Below are positions 16,040 through 24,071 of a stretch of 25,954 bases of DNA, piece after piece. Position 1 is the first letter of the stretch. Each line of letters starts with the position of its first letter. The notes below the pieces were generated by a model. It had not been told where the DNA came from. It did not search any database and was given only the letters and a program-made list of their open reading frames with translations. The translations under genes and the position numbers were made by a program. The DNA is taken from contig JARRRL010000026.1 of the NCBI GenBank assembly GCA_037380725.1, positions 1-25,954 of the forward strand. Reading direction: 5' to 3'. This DNA comes from JARRRL01 sp037380725. Its GTDB lineage: Bacteria; Pseudomonadota; Gammaproteobacteria; Pseudomonadales; JANQJO01.

Positions 16040-17275
16040 TCAATACAGCACCCGACAACGAATGGTGCCGTTGATGTTTTGCAGTTTCTTGAGCGCGGTT
16101 TCGCTGCTTTGCGCTTCTATGTCGATAACGACGTAACCAATTTTTTCATTTGTTTGTAGGTACTGACTACAGATGTTGATGTTGTTCTCGGAAAAGACGC
16201 GGTTCACCTCGCTAATAACGCCAGGGATGTTGCGATGCACGTGCAGCAGTCGATGCGACTTTGTGTGCTTAGGGAGAGAGACTTCGGGGAAGTTGACGGC
16301 GGATAAAGTGGAGCCATTATCGCTGTATTTAATGAATTTCTCGGAGACTTCCAACCCGATGTTTGCTTGGGCTTCAACGGTGCTGCCGCCAATGTGTGGC
16401 GTGAGAATCACATTGTCCAAACCCTGCAAGGGGGATTCGAAACGATCGCTGTTGGAGCGCGGCTCCTTTGGGAAAACGTCGATGGCCGCGCCGCCGACTT
16501 TGCCGACTTTTAAGGCGGCAGCCAGGGCGTCAATGTCCACCACTGTGCCACGGGAGGCATTGATGAGCATGGCGCCATCACGCATGTGTTCGATCTCCGC
16601 CGCACCGATCATGTTTTTGGTCGATGGCGTTTCGGGTACGTGCAATGTCACCACATCGCTGATGCTCAGCAGCTCTTTCAGGGAGAGGACAGGCTCGGCG
16701 TTGCCCAGTGGCAGTTTGGTTTCAATGTCGTAATAGCGCACCTGCATGCCCAGTGATTCGGCAATAACGCTCAGCTGTGAGCCAATCGATCCGTAGCCGA
16801 TAATGCCGAGGATTTTACCGCGAATTTCGTGGGAATCTTTTGCCGATTTCATCCAGTCGCCACGGTGGGCTTTTGCATTTTTTTCCGGAATGCCACGCAT
16901 GAGCATGATAGTTTGCGCCAGCACCAATTCGGCGACGCTGCGCGTATTGGAGTAAGGCGCGTTGAACACGATGATGCCGCGTGCGGCGGCGGCATCCAGG
17001 TCCACTTGATTTGTGCCAATGCAAAAGCAGCCAATGCCAATGAGTTTTTTGGCGTTTTCCAGCACCGACTCGGTTAATTGGGTGCGCGAACGGATACCGA
17101 TGAAATGAGCGTCTTGAATTTTTTCCAGTAACTCATCGGCAGAAGCGGCGCGATCCAGTGATTCGATGTTGGTGTAGCCTGCGCGATGCAAGTTTTCGAT
17201 CGCACTGGGGTGTACGCCTTCCAAGAGTAAAATGCGAATTTTATCTTTGGCAAGAGAGATTTTTGGTGCAGTCAT
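16040..17275 (-). CDS. serA: D-3-phosphoglycerate dehydrogenase (SerA)
   Basis: A 411-residue NAD-dependent enzyme that oxidises 3-phosphoglycerate to 3-phosphohydroxypyruvate, the first step of serine synthesis. The NAD-binding motif is GYGSIG (160-165). Active-site residues by family motif are Arg242 (ASRGTVVD), Glu271 (KEPRSN) and His294 (TPHIGGS). A C-terminal ACT domain (about 340-411) mediates serine feedback, and the protein ends GTIRCRVLY, much like the Escherichia coli enzyme, whose length it also shares. The ATG at 17275 has no clear ribosome site. rpiA, here a pseudogene, lies directly upstream, an arrangement conserved in gammaproteobacteria. It is anabolic and probably not part of the betaine regulon. 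Confidence 0.97.
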   Translation of the reverse strand: MTAPKISLAKDKIRILLLEGVHPSAIENLHRAGYTNIESLDRAASADELLEKIQDAHFIGIRSRTQLTESVLENAKKLIGIGCFCIGTNQVDLDAAAARGIIVFNAPYSNTRSVAELVLAQTIMLMRGIPEKNAKAHRGDWMKSAKDSHEIRGKILGIIGYGSIGSQLSVIAESLGMQVRYYDIETKLPLGNAEPVLSLKELLSISDVVTLHVPETPSTKNMIGAAEIEHMRDGAMLINASRGTVVDIDALAAALKVGKVGGAAIDVFPKEPRSNSDRFESPLQGLDNVILTPHIGGSTVEAQANIGLEVSEKFIKYSDNGSTLSAVNFPEVSLPKHTKSHRLLHVHRNIPGVISEVNRVFSENNINICSQYLQTNEKIGYVVIDIEAQSSETALKKLQNINGTIRCRVLY

Positions 17276-17298
17276 GATTTCAAAAGCTCAAAGTTGGA

Positions 17299-17697
17299 TT
17301 AAGGTTTTTCCACGATGGTGACGCCGTTGGCGTCGGCCACAAAAACACGCCCCCCCTCGCGCAGCACGAAGTCACCACCCAGAGCAACGATCTGACGACC
17401 GACGTAAGAGCGCGCCATCAATGTAAAAGAGTAAGGGGCCAATGGTGTTGAGGTCAAATAAATCGATGTTATGGGCTTTGAGCTTGATTTCGCTGGCCAA
17501 CGAACTGGCGACTGCACCTCGAAATTTTCCTTTTAGCTTGCTCAGCAGGTCTATAAAGCAGTTGGTGGTGGAGCCGGTGCCTACACCAAGAACGGTTTGG
17601 CGGTCGATCCAGGGTTCGATGTGCGCTAAGACGGCTTCGGCGGCAAGCATTTTTGCTTTGTGCTGGGAATCCGTGGTGACGGGGGGGATTTGAACAT
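17299..17697 (-). pseudogene. rpiA: Ribose-5-phosphate isomerase A, internally deleted
   Basis: Two frames carry RpiA pieces. From 17650 down: MLAAEAVLAHIEPWIDRQ, then VLGVGTGSTTNCFIDLLS and NTIGPLLFYIDGA, which is the N-terminal third. The matching frame then breaks at GATGGCGCG (17411-17419), where the other frame picks up MARSYVGRQIVALGGDFVLREG, normally about 90 residues later, followed at once by GRVFVADANGVTIVEKP, which resembles the family's very end. So about 90 residues and then about 35 more appear missing, and the first join is out of frame. At the 5' end an ATG at 17695-17697 is out of frame by one base across seven G (17681-17687). The product cannot be active, as the central catalytic region is gone. 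It lies next to serA, as in related genomes. Confidence 0.85.
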
Positions 17698-18036
17698 GGT
17701 TGCAGGCCTTTTGTGGTGCTTCACATTTGCGATGTTTTACACGTTTGAGGTGTTTAAAAGCCGACTTTCCGTATCAGTTGAGTCTGTCCTGTTCGTTGAA
17801 TCTATAGCTCATCAAGCCTGTGCGGACCGCGACGCTGTGTTAGAAAATTGATCAGACTGCTAGAATTACCTTACCCTCGTGTGGACGGTGATCCCGATGG
17901 CCTCCGTGGTTCGATTATTATCCCCGGCTAGGCGCTGACTGCAAGCCTTATTTCGGCGTCGTTGCGTGTTGATGGCAGGGTTTTGGGGTCAGCGTCTGGT
18001 TCGTGTTCGCGCGTCTAACCGCGCGGATGCGTTAGA
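17698..18036. other. Degenerate rpiA-ilvA intergenic region
   Basis: About 340 bp with no convincing gene. An open frame from about 17660 to 17851 (hydrophobic start MVAGLLWCFTFAMFYTF) overlaps the rpiA pseudogene and has no recognised homology; I regard it as chance. No structured RNA was recognised. Confidence 0.5.
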
Positions 18037-18153
18037 CCGGTCTTTTCGTTTAAATGTCGTGGGGCGTATAACAAAATCATGTACTTACTGGAGGCGACGC
18101 GCCAGCGAGGCGTCATTACCAAGAACATGTTAATCCATGCGATGGCGAGGTGA
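18037..18153 (+). pseudogene. ilvA: Threonine deaminase (ilvA) fragment
   Basis: A plus-strand frame reads PVFSFKCRGAYNKIMYLLEA, then TRQRGVITKNMLIHAMAR and a stop. PVFSFK-RGAYNK is the signature around the PLP-binding lysine of biosynthetic threonine deaminase, and the RGVI that follows at the right distance is also family-like. Nothing before the Pro or after this stretch resembles IlvA, so only about 38 codons remain. ilvA divergent from rpiA is a common gammaproteobacterial arrangement, and this fragment is in exactly that position and orientation. The relic ends directly before the CoA-transferase gene, whose ribosome site uses its last bases. Confidence 0.65.
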
Positions 18154-18159
18154 AAAGCT

Positions 18160-19470
18160 GTGTCTAGAACGCCGCAATATCAACATCCGCAGTACCAGCA
18201 AAAGTTATTGAATCACCATCAAGTGATCGCGCAATTACAAGGCGTAAATAATTTAATTTTAGGAATGGGCGTTGCGATGCCGCCTGGACTGATCGACATG
18301 TTGGCCATCGGTTTTCGCACGGGGGCCATCGCACCACTGAATGTGTATTATATGCACGGTTCTGAACGTTTAGCCAAGCAGCTGCTGACGCTAGATTTTA
18401 AAGATAAATTCACGCCCCGTTGTTTATTTCTCAGCGCGCACGATCGCCAGGCCCTGCAACGATGTCACGACGCTTGGATTGAATATGTGCCAGCGGCTTT
18501 TCATCATGTGGGGCGCCTATTAACGGAAAACATCGAACCGGATTGCTTTATGGTAACCGTTTCCCCTCCGGATAAGCATGGTTATTTCAGCTTGGGCACC
18601 AATGCCGACTACGGGGCCAGCGTAGTTCGCAAAGCTAAAAAAGTGATCGTTGAAGTGAATCGTTTTATGCCCAGAACTTTTGGTGAATGCTCGGTACACA
18701 TTTCAGAAATCACTGGCATCGTTGAAAACGACGAACCCCTCACCGAGATGGTTCCCCAGCACGCTACGGATGTGGACTGGGCCATTGCCAGGCAGGTGGC
18801 AGAGCGAATCGATGACGGCGATACACTTCAAATCGGCGTCGGCGGCGTTCCCAATGCGGTTCTGGAATTACTGCAAAATCATCAGGATTTGGGCTTACAC
18901 ACCGAGCTGTTTTCCCCAACCATCGCACACTTAATCCAGAAAGGCGTCATCAATGGTCGCCGAAAAACCTGGATGCAACACAAACACGTTTTTACTTTGG
19001 CCCTGGGTAATCGAGCGATGTATGATTTTATGGACGACAACCCTTCTCTGGTCGGGTATCCCGCATCCTGGGTTAATAATCCGCATATTATCAGTAAAAA
19101 TCGATGCATGGTGTCCGTCAATTCAGCGATTGAAGTGGATTTAAGCGGGCAAATTAATGCTGAGCAGATTCAAGAACATCCGTTTTCAGGAACGGGTGGT
19201 CAATTGGACTTTGTTCGAGGCGCGTACGCCAGCCAGGGGGGACGATCTTTTATTGCCCTGCACTCTACCGCTAAGCAAGGAACGGTGAGCCGGATTGTTC
19301 CGAAATTGAAAAGCGGCGTCGTGACGGATACACGCATCGATGTGCACTATATCGTCACCGAACATGGCTGCGTTGAACTCAAAGGGTTATCAACTGATCA
19401 ACGCGCTAAGGCATTGATCAGCCTATGCCACCCCGCATTTCGTGATGAGCTCGAACGCGCTTGTCGCTGA
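18160..19470 (+). CDS. Acetyl-CoA hydrolase / CoA-transferase family protein
   Basis: A 436-residue protein of the family that includes acetyl-CoA hydrolase, succinate:acetate CoA-transferase and 4-hydroxybutyrate CoA-transferase. Visible landmarks are IGVGGVPNAVLE (225-236), the likely catalytic glutamate Glu249 in LHTELFS, and the C-terminal FSGTGGQLDFVRGA. The length agrees with the 4-hydroxybutyrate CoA-transferase type, but the substrate cannot be read from sequence. In this family the glutamate forms a covalent CoA thioester. The start is GTG at 18160, with GAGGTG eight bases upstream. It is a lone plus-strand gene with no partner pathway genes nearby, placed directly after the ilvA relic as if brought in by a deletion or rearrangement. 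Confidence 0.85.
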   Translation: MSRTPQYQHPQYQQKLLNHHQVIAQLQGVNNLILGMGVAMPPGLIDMLAIGFRTGAIAPLNVYYMHGSERLAKQLLTLDFKDKFTPRCLFLSAHDRQALQRCHDAWIEYVPAAFHHVGRLLTENIEPDCFMVTVSPPDKHGYFSLGTNADYGASVVRKAKKVIVEVNRFMPRTFGECSVHISEITGIVENDEPLTEMVPQHATDVDWAIARQVAERIDDGDTLQIGVGGVPNAVLELLQNHQDLGLHTELFSPTIAHLIQKGVINGRRKTWMQHKHVFTLALGNRAMYDFMDDNPSLVGYPASWVNNPHIISKNRCMVSVNSAIEVDLSGQINAEQIQEHPFSGTGGQLDFVRGAYASQGGRSFIALHSTAKQGTVSRIVPKLKSGVVTDTRIDVHYIVTEHGCVELKGLSTDQRAKALISLCHPAFRDELERACR

Positions 19471-19509
19471 CATTCGTCTCGTCGCTTGTCAAAACAGCCA
19501 GCAACTCCG

Positions 19510-20157
19510 CTAAGGGTTAAGCGCCGCCTTTTTGCCTTTTGACTCAGCCTCAATTTCTTTAAGGCGCGCGACAAGAGGCTCGAACTCTTTATGAATCAAT
19601 ATTTTTTCGTTTTGTTTCTCTAGGACATGCGCTTCAAGATCCGCCATGGATTGTTCAATGTCTTTCATGTTTCTCAAGGTTCGCGCATCGGGCTCCTTTC
19701 CCGCGCGTTCCGCTTCCGCCGCACTCTCAAGCTCACGATCATAGCTGACTCGAAACGACGCCAATTTAGCCTGAGTGATATCAATGGTTACATCAACTTG
19801 AGCTAACTTACGGTCTCGAGCATTGATGGCGTCCAGGGATGAACTGTATGTTTTCAGGAGCTGCTCATCTTTCTGTTGCTGCAACTTTTCTTCGGCTTGA
19901 CGACGTATCTCTGCTTCATACGCTTCGCGCTCTTCCGGCGTCGGGGCCGGTGGCACCACTTCAACGACCTCACCAAACTCATCCAAGGCCGTGTAACCGT
20001 ATTTGTAATTTTCAGGAGGAATTTGACGCCCGATGTACAAAGCGCCTTCGGCGTCAGTATACTTATACAAGTACGCACGAACCGGCAATTGGGCGTCCGC
20101 CGCGAAGGCGCTCACAGTAACAAACAAAAAAACAACGCTCAGTTTATTCACATTCAT
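19510..20157 (-). CDS. Exported DUF4124-like protein with long coiled coil
   Basis: A 215-residue protein of unknown function. A Sec signal peptide (MNVNKLSVVFLFVTVSAFAA, likely cut near residue 20) is followed by a small domain with YLYKYTDAEGALYIGRQIPP (29-48) and GYTALDEFGEVV, which matches the DUF4124 pattern common in gammaproteobacterial envelope proteins. From about residue 75 to the end it is highly charged and rich in Glu, Lys, Arg and Gln, so a long coiled coil is likely. The frame stays open back to 20310 into the end of pyrE, but the signal peptide fixes the start at 20157. It lies downstream of pyrE in the same direction, with a 133-bp gap. A periplasmic location is inferred. Confidence 0.8.
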   Translation of the reverse strand: MNVNKLSVVFLFVTVSAFAADAQLPVRAYLYKYTDAEGALYIGRQIPPENYKYGYTALDEFGEVVEVVPPAPTPEEREAYEAEIRRQAEEKLQQQKDEQLLKTYSSSLDAINARDRKLAQVDVTIDITQAKLASFRVSYDRELESAAEAERAGKEPDARTLRNMKDIEQSMADLEAHVLEKQNEKILIHKEFEPLVARLKEIEAESKGKKAALNP

Positions 20158-20290
20158 GGATGACTCGCACAACAACTGGGTAATAAACAGCCAAAACTTT
20201 AGAAAATGTTCCTGACTATTCTTCCTGCCTAACCACCAGTTTAGCAAATGCCTTGACACCCTTCTCTTATTCCCTCGGAGAGGCAGATAC

Positions 20291-20947
20291 TCACTCGCCA
20301 TCGCGACCAAACTGAGCGCGATACGCCACTAAGGCCTTCAATTGATCGGGATTGCCTTGTTCACGCACACACGCAATGACATCATCAAATCGCGCCACGC
20401 TTTCCACGGGCACAGCATAATCGGCAGCTAAAGCTTCAGTGGCGCTCCGCCCATCGCTCCCCACTTCTTGACGGTCCAAAGCAACCAGCAGTCCAACCAC
20501 TTCTGCGCCTTCAGCTCGCAATAAATCAATCGATTGCCGCGCCGCTGTACCGGCAGTCAAGATATCATCCACGATCACCACGCGTTTGCCGCGCACCTCG
20601 CCAACCAACTTACCGCCCTCTCCGTGATCTTTTGCTTCCTTTCGGTTATAGGCAATCGAGGTGTTACAACCACGCTCAAACAAAGCCACTGCTGCAGCGG
20701 TGGCAATAGGAATGCCTTTATAGGCCGGACCAAAGACAACATCAAAGCCCCAAGCTGAGTCAAGCAGCGCGCGCGCGTAACAACGCCCAAGCGTGATGAT
20801 TCCTTGCCCACGGGTCACCGCACCCAGATTAAAAAAATAAGGGCTTTCACGACCGGACTTCAGCGTGAACACACCAAACTGCAAAGCACCCGAGCCCAGC
20901 AATAAGGTCATAAAATCATCAACGTTCCGCGTTTCAATTTCACTCAC
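20291..20947 (-). CDS. pyrE: Orotate phosphoribosyltransferase (PyrE)
   Basis: A 218-residue enzyme that joins orotate and PRPP to form orotidine 5'-phosphate in de novo pyrimidine synthesis. The PRPP-binding signature VVIVDDILTAGTA spans 123-135, and the flexible-loop region NRKEAKDHGEGG (101-112) carries the family's catalytic lysines. The start is GTG at 20947, with GAGAAAGG upstream. It lies 114 bp downstream of rph on the same strand, the rph-pyrE order of Escherichia coli. In that organism an attenuator between the two genes senses UTP; here the gap has only short direct repeats and no GC-rich stem with T-tract, so control probably differs. Confidence 0.97.
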   Translation of the reverse strand: MSEIETRNVDDFMTLLLGSGALQFGVFTLKSGRESPYFFNLGAVTRGQGIITLGRCYARALLDSAWGFDVVFGPAYKGIPIATAAAVALFERGCNTSIAYNRKEAKDHGEGGKLVGEVRGKRVVIVDDILTAGTAARQSIDLLRAEGAEVVGLLVALDRQEVGSDGRSATEALAADYAVPVESVARFDDVIACVREQGNPDQLKALVAYRAQFGRDGE

Positions 20948-21061
20948 GTGTACGTACCTTTCTCAACACAACCATCCTCAACACAATCGACACCAGCACC
21001 GTACTACTGCTTTCCATTGTTTTCGAGCATTGTTTTCGACCATCATTTTTGACAAACCGCA
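20948..21061 (-). promoter_or_regulatory. rph-pyrE intergenic leader with short repeats
   Basis: CATTGTTTTCGA occurs at 21015-21026 and again at 21028-21039, and CTCAACACAA at 20962-20971 and 20977-20986 (plus-strand letters). No attenuator-like hairpin was seen. This is the pyrE leader; its regulatory role is unknown. Confidence 0.4.
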
Positions 21062-21781
21062 TCACCATCCCAACGCCGCTTCTTGAGCAGCAAACAACTG
21101 TTTACCACCCGCCTCAGCCAAATCCAACAGCGTATTTAGCTCGGTGCGCGCCAACAATCGACTCCCTTCCGCCGTGCCCTGTACTTCAACAAAACCGCCG
21201 GAAGCCCCCATGATCACATTCATGTCCGTATCGGCCTTCGAATCTTCTTTATAATCCAGATCCAAAACCGGTTCTCCACCCACGACACCAACGGAAATCG
21301 CAGAAACCAACTGGCGCAACGGATCACGCTTTACGCGCTTAGACTCCAACAATCGATTAATCGCCAACACCATTGCCACGCAACCACCCGTAATAGCAGC
21401 CGTTCGCGTACCGCCATCCGCTTGCAGAACATCACAATCGATCGTGATGGTGTTGTCCCCCAAGGCCTTCAAATCCACAGCCATACGCAAAGAGCGCCCA
21501 ATCAGGCGTTGTATCTCCACCGTACGACCTGTCTGTTTGCCACGGCTGGCTTCGCGCTGATTTCGCTCATGCGTTGCACTGGGCAACATCCCGTACTCTG
21601 CGGTTATCCAACCGCTGGATTGCCCTTTTAAAAATCGCGGCACGCCATCTTCAACGCTGGCCGTGCATAACACTTTCGTATTACCGTACGCAATCAATAC
21701 CGAACCCGCTGCATGCTGCGTAAACCCTGTGGTGATCGAAACAGAACGCATTTGATCGGGAAGACGGTCACTGGATCGCAT
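21062..21781 (-). CDS. rph: Ribonuclease PH (Rph)
   Basis: A 239-residue phosphorolytic 3'-exoribonuclease that trims tRNA precursors, using phosphate to release nucleoside diphosphates; it acts as a hexameric ring. Family stretches are clear: GNTKVLCTASVEDGVPRFLKG near the N-terminus, WITAEYGMLPSATHER, RLIGRSLR, and DCDVLQADGGTRTAAITGG with its metal-binding aspartates. The length equals the Escherichia coli protein (238). The start is the ATG at 21781; a GTG four codons upstream overlaps the GGAG ribosome site and is unlikely. It is divergent from yicC and precedes pyrE. Confidence 0.97.
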   Translation of the reverse strand: MRSSDRLPDQMRSVSITTGFTQHAAGSVLIAYGNTKVLCTASVEDGVPRFLKGQSSGWITAEYGMLPSATHERNQREASRGKQTGRTVEIQRLIGRSLRMAVDLKALGDNTITIDCDVLQADGGTRTAAITGGCVAMVLAINRLLESKRVKRDPLRQLVSAISVGVVGGEPVLDLDYKEDSKADTDMNVIMGASGGFVEVQGTAEGSRLLARTELNTLLDLAEAGGKQLFAAQEAALGW

Positions 21782-21978
21782 AACTAAAGACACTCCGTTA
21801 TTAAGTGAGGATAAATAAAGATCACACTCGGCGCTTGCACTACCACAGCCACTTGCCTACTGTATCGAACAGCATACCGGTGGCGAATCATAGCGTTTTT
21901 ACGTCTCAGATCATAGACGTTGCTGCACAAAGCCTGAACACTTCGACCAATCAATCGCCGGTTAAGGATACCCAAATC

Positions 21979-22863
21979 GTGAGCTCCATCAGCAGTATGA
22001 CAGCCTTTGCCCGACAACAAATCAGCAACGAATCCAGTCAATGGACCTGGGAACTGCGCTCCGTGAATCACCGTTTCTTGGATTGCCAATTCAAGTTACC
22101 TGAGCCATATCGACACATTGAGCCCCTTTTGCGCAAGCAGCTCAAAGCCAAATTGGCCCGAGGAAAAATTGACATCGCGCTTCAATTCAAAGATTTACAA
22201 CATAATCAAGCCCTACGCATCAATCAGGATAGCGCCCGCACGCTGCTCAACGGCATCGCGGAACTGCAGACGCTTGCCAAGGCATCGTCCCTTTCCCTCG
22301 CGTTTACGGCATCCGCCACCGAACTCCTCGCTTGGCCTGATGTGCTCGAAAGCCACCCTGAAGCATCCTCCTCGCATGACACCGCCTTGTTGAGTAGTTT
22401 CGAGGAAGCACTCAGCACGCTGATCGAAGAGCGCTCGCGCGAAGGTCACTCACTGGAACAGGCCATTCGTCAGCGACTGCCCGAGCTGCACCGCATCGTG
22501 ACCTCCATCCGTCAGCACATCCCCGACATCATGACACACCAAAAAACCAAACTGACTCAACGCATCCTCGATGCCGGTTGCACGGTACAACCCGAACGTC
22601 TAGAGCAAGAACTCGTGCTATACGCACAAAAACTGGATATCGCCGAAGAAATTGATCGACTCTTGACTCATGCAAATGAAGTGGACGCTGTGCTGTCGCA
22701 AGGCGGCAGTGTGGGTCGACGTTTAGACTTTTTGATGCAAGAGCTGCACCGCGAGGCCAACACAATTGGCGCAAAATCAGCACAGGTGATGACCACGCAA
22801 GCCTCGATTGATCTCAAGGTCTTAATCGAGCAAATGCGCGAGCAGATTCAGAACATTGAATAG
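21979..22863 (+). CDS. yicC: YicC family endoribonuclease
   Basis: A 294-residue protein of the YicC/YloC family, recently shown to have endoribonuclease activity and, in Escherichia coli, to affect small-RNA turnover. The N-terminal SMTAFARQQ, the WELRSVNHRFLDCQFKLPEP stretch, and the C-terminal VGRRLDFLMQELHREANTIG with its conserved acidic and basic residues are all family hallmarks. The frame is open back to 21805, but homology begins at SMTAFAR. I chose GTG at 21979 with AAGGA ten bases upstream; an ATG at 21997 is the alternative. It diverges from rph, an adjacency seen in many gammaproteobacteria. Confidence 0.93.
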   Translation: MSSISSMTAFARQQISNESSQWTWELRSVNHRFLDCQFKLPEPYRHIEPLLRKQLKAKLARGKIDIALQFKDLQHNQALRINQDSARTLLNGIAELQTLAKASSLSLAFTASATELLAWPDVLESHPEASSSHDTALLSSFEEALSTLIEERSREGHSLEQAIRQRLPELHRIVTSIRQHIPDIMTHQKTKLTQRILDAGCTVQPERLEQELVLYAQKLDIAEEIDRLLTHANEVDAVLSQGGSVGRRLDFLMQELHREANTIGAKSAQVMTTQASIDLKVLIEQMREQIQNIE

Positions 22864-23129
22864 TTTTCGCTTACGATTGTTCACAAACTACTTTAGTCGA
22901 ACAACTTCAGGAGAAGCAGAGAGGCAGAGAGGCAGAGAGACAATCCTCTCAGAAGATTCATGCGTATTCCGAATAGGATGAACACTGACTCCGACGCACG
23001 ATGAGCGCTTTTTCATTTTTTCCGAAATCGGCACTCATCATCGTCGGAGGAATAAGCTACGCTTTACTAAACTCAGCGGCACCCCCGCAAAGCTGCCGCA
23101 AAGCGCTCAACAGCTGAGCAACACACCAA
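22864..23129. other. yicC downstream region with a long hairpin
   Basis: A purine-rich repeat (AGAGGCAG units, 22916-22940) is followed by an imperfect long-range hairpin: TCCGACGcaCGATGAG (22990-23005) pairs with CTCATCATCGTCGGA (23034-23048), leaving a T-rich loop that holds a nested CCGAAATCGG (23022-23031). A further GCGGCA/TGCCGC stem lies at 23076-23099. These sit between two converging genes and may end one or both transcripts, though no T-tract follows the right arms. Confidence 0.5.
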
Positions 23130-24071
23130 TTATAATAAATTAGAATTTTTCAAAAAAGGGAGCTCAATCCCTTTCTTTAAAAGAATTTCGGCTTTATCTT
23201 TTTCATAAAATTGAACATCCGAAAATTTCTTATCCACCTTAACCCATGCGGTTCGCTCAGTAATATTACGCGTAACTTTACCTTGTGCCTTAACCTCAAA
23301 TTCAAGTGTCTTTTTGGTAGGATCAAACGGATCAGTCACGAAAAAAGGTTGTCTGAAAATCACTTTACCCCCCTTTTTAATACCATGCCGAGTGCCCAAG
23401 GAAATCCGCAATAAAGTATTTTTCTTTTCATTTTTAATGCCCGTAACAAACCCATACGGCAAAAAATGCGATTGGAAATCGACCTGAGACTTTTCAACGG
23501 CTGATTTACCCGCTTCAGCAAGCCAATCATTCTTTTCAGTTGGGCTGCGCGGACAATTTTCCGAGCGATTCAAGCGTGTCGTATTGTATTCCCCTTTCAA
23601 AATAATGGTATCCAGCAATACCATACTGGGCAAACGGTAGACTTTCGCATGGCCTTGAACATGCGCTTCGAATTTACAACGCGGTTGCGCTTCATCACCC
23701 TCGACTTTGCTGAGCAGGTTGATTTTTGAAGCGCGCGCGGCATATTCACCGCTCACACCTTCTGAAGAAAAATCCCACAGCAACAAAAACTCTGCCGGAG
23801 CGCGTCCTCGATACGCCTTACCTTCACTCAACAACTGATGAATTCTCATCTCTTTGAGCAAACGCTTAGAACGGTTACTTTCAACAATCCCCGCAGAACC
23901 CTCAATCACTTTTTGCTCAAACGCACTGTTGATCATACTCTGATATTTATCAGGCTTTTTGTCGTCCATCGTACCCACCAAAACACTGGGTTTTTTATAA
24001 GGGGTCAATGCAGACACAACAGCGGGATCCAGTTTTTTCAACTCCGCCGCTGACACAGCGACCGAGCACAT
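23130..24071 (-). CDS. Exported protein, CsgG/FlgT-like features, function unknown
   Basis: About 313 residues, not firmly assigned. The middle (SVLVGTMDDKKPDKYQSMIN, then ESNRSKRLLKEMRIHQLLSE) resembles the CsgG/LpoB-like fold of envelope proteins. The C-terminal stretch LLRISLGTRHGIKKGGKVIF resembles the small barrel domain of FlgT-like proteins. Both are pattern-level impressions only. The start is doubtful: the ATG at 24071 gives a signal peptide that is too short (MCSVAVSAA), no ribosome site is visible, and the same frame upstream continues hydrophobically (VVAWLL) to a stop without a start codon. A one-base shift would join it to ATG-TTG-TCG-CGT at about 24095, so the 5' end may be frameshifted. 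It is rich in Lys, more AT-rich than genes to the left, and alone on its strand. Confidence 0.6.
   Translation of the reverse strand: MCSVAVSAAELKKLDPAVVSALTPYKKPSVLVGTMDDKKPDKYQSMINSAFEQKVIEGSAGIVESNRSKRLLKEMRIHQLLSEGKAYRGRAPAEFLLLWDFSSEGVSGEYAARASKINLLSKVEGDEAQPRCKFEAHVQGHAKVYRLPSMVLLDTIILKGEYNTTRLNRSENCPRSPTEKNDWLAEAGKSAVEKSQVDFQSHFLPYGFVTGIKNEKKNTLLRISLGTRHGIKKGGKVIFRQPFFVTDPFDPTKKTLEFEVKAQGKVTRNITERTAWVKVDKKFSDVQFYEKDKAEILLKKGIELPFLKNSNLL

Noticed and set aside
17660..17851. Small hydrophobic plus-strand gene
   Set aside because: It overlaps the rpiA pseudogene, has no good ribosome site and no recognisable homology.
17698..18036. 6S RNA or other structured RNA near serA
   Set aside because: 6S RNA is often near this neighbourhood, but no long closing stem with a central bubble or known conserved segments was visible.
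21805..21978. N-terminal extension of yicC
   Set aside because: The frame is open, but family similarity starts at SMTAFAR and a ribosome site precedes GTG 21979; the extension would fill the rph promoter region.
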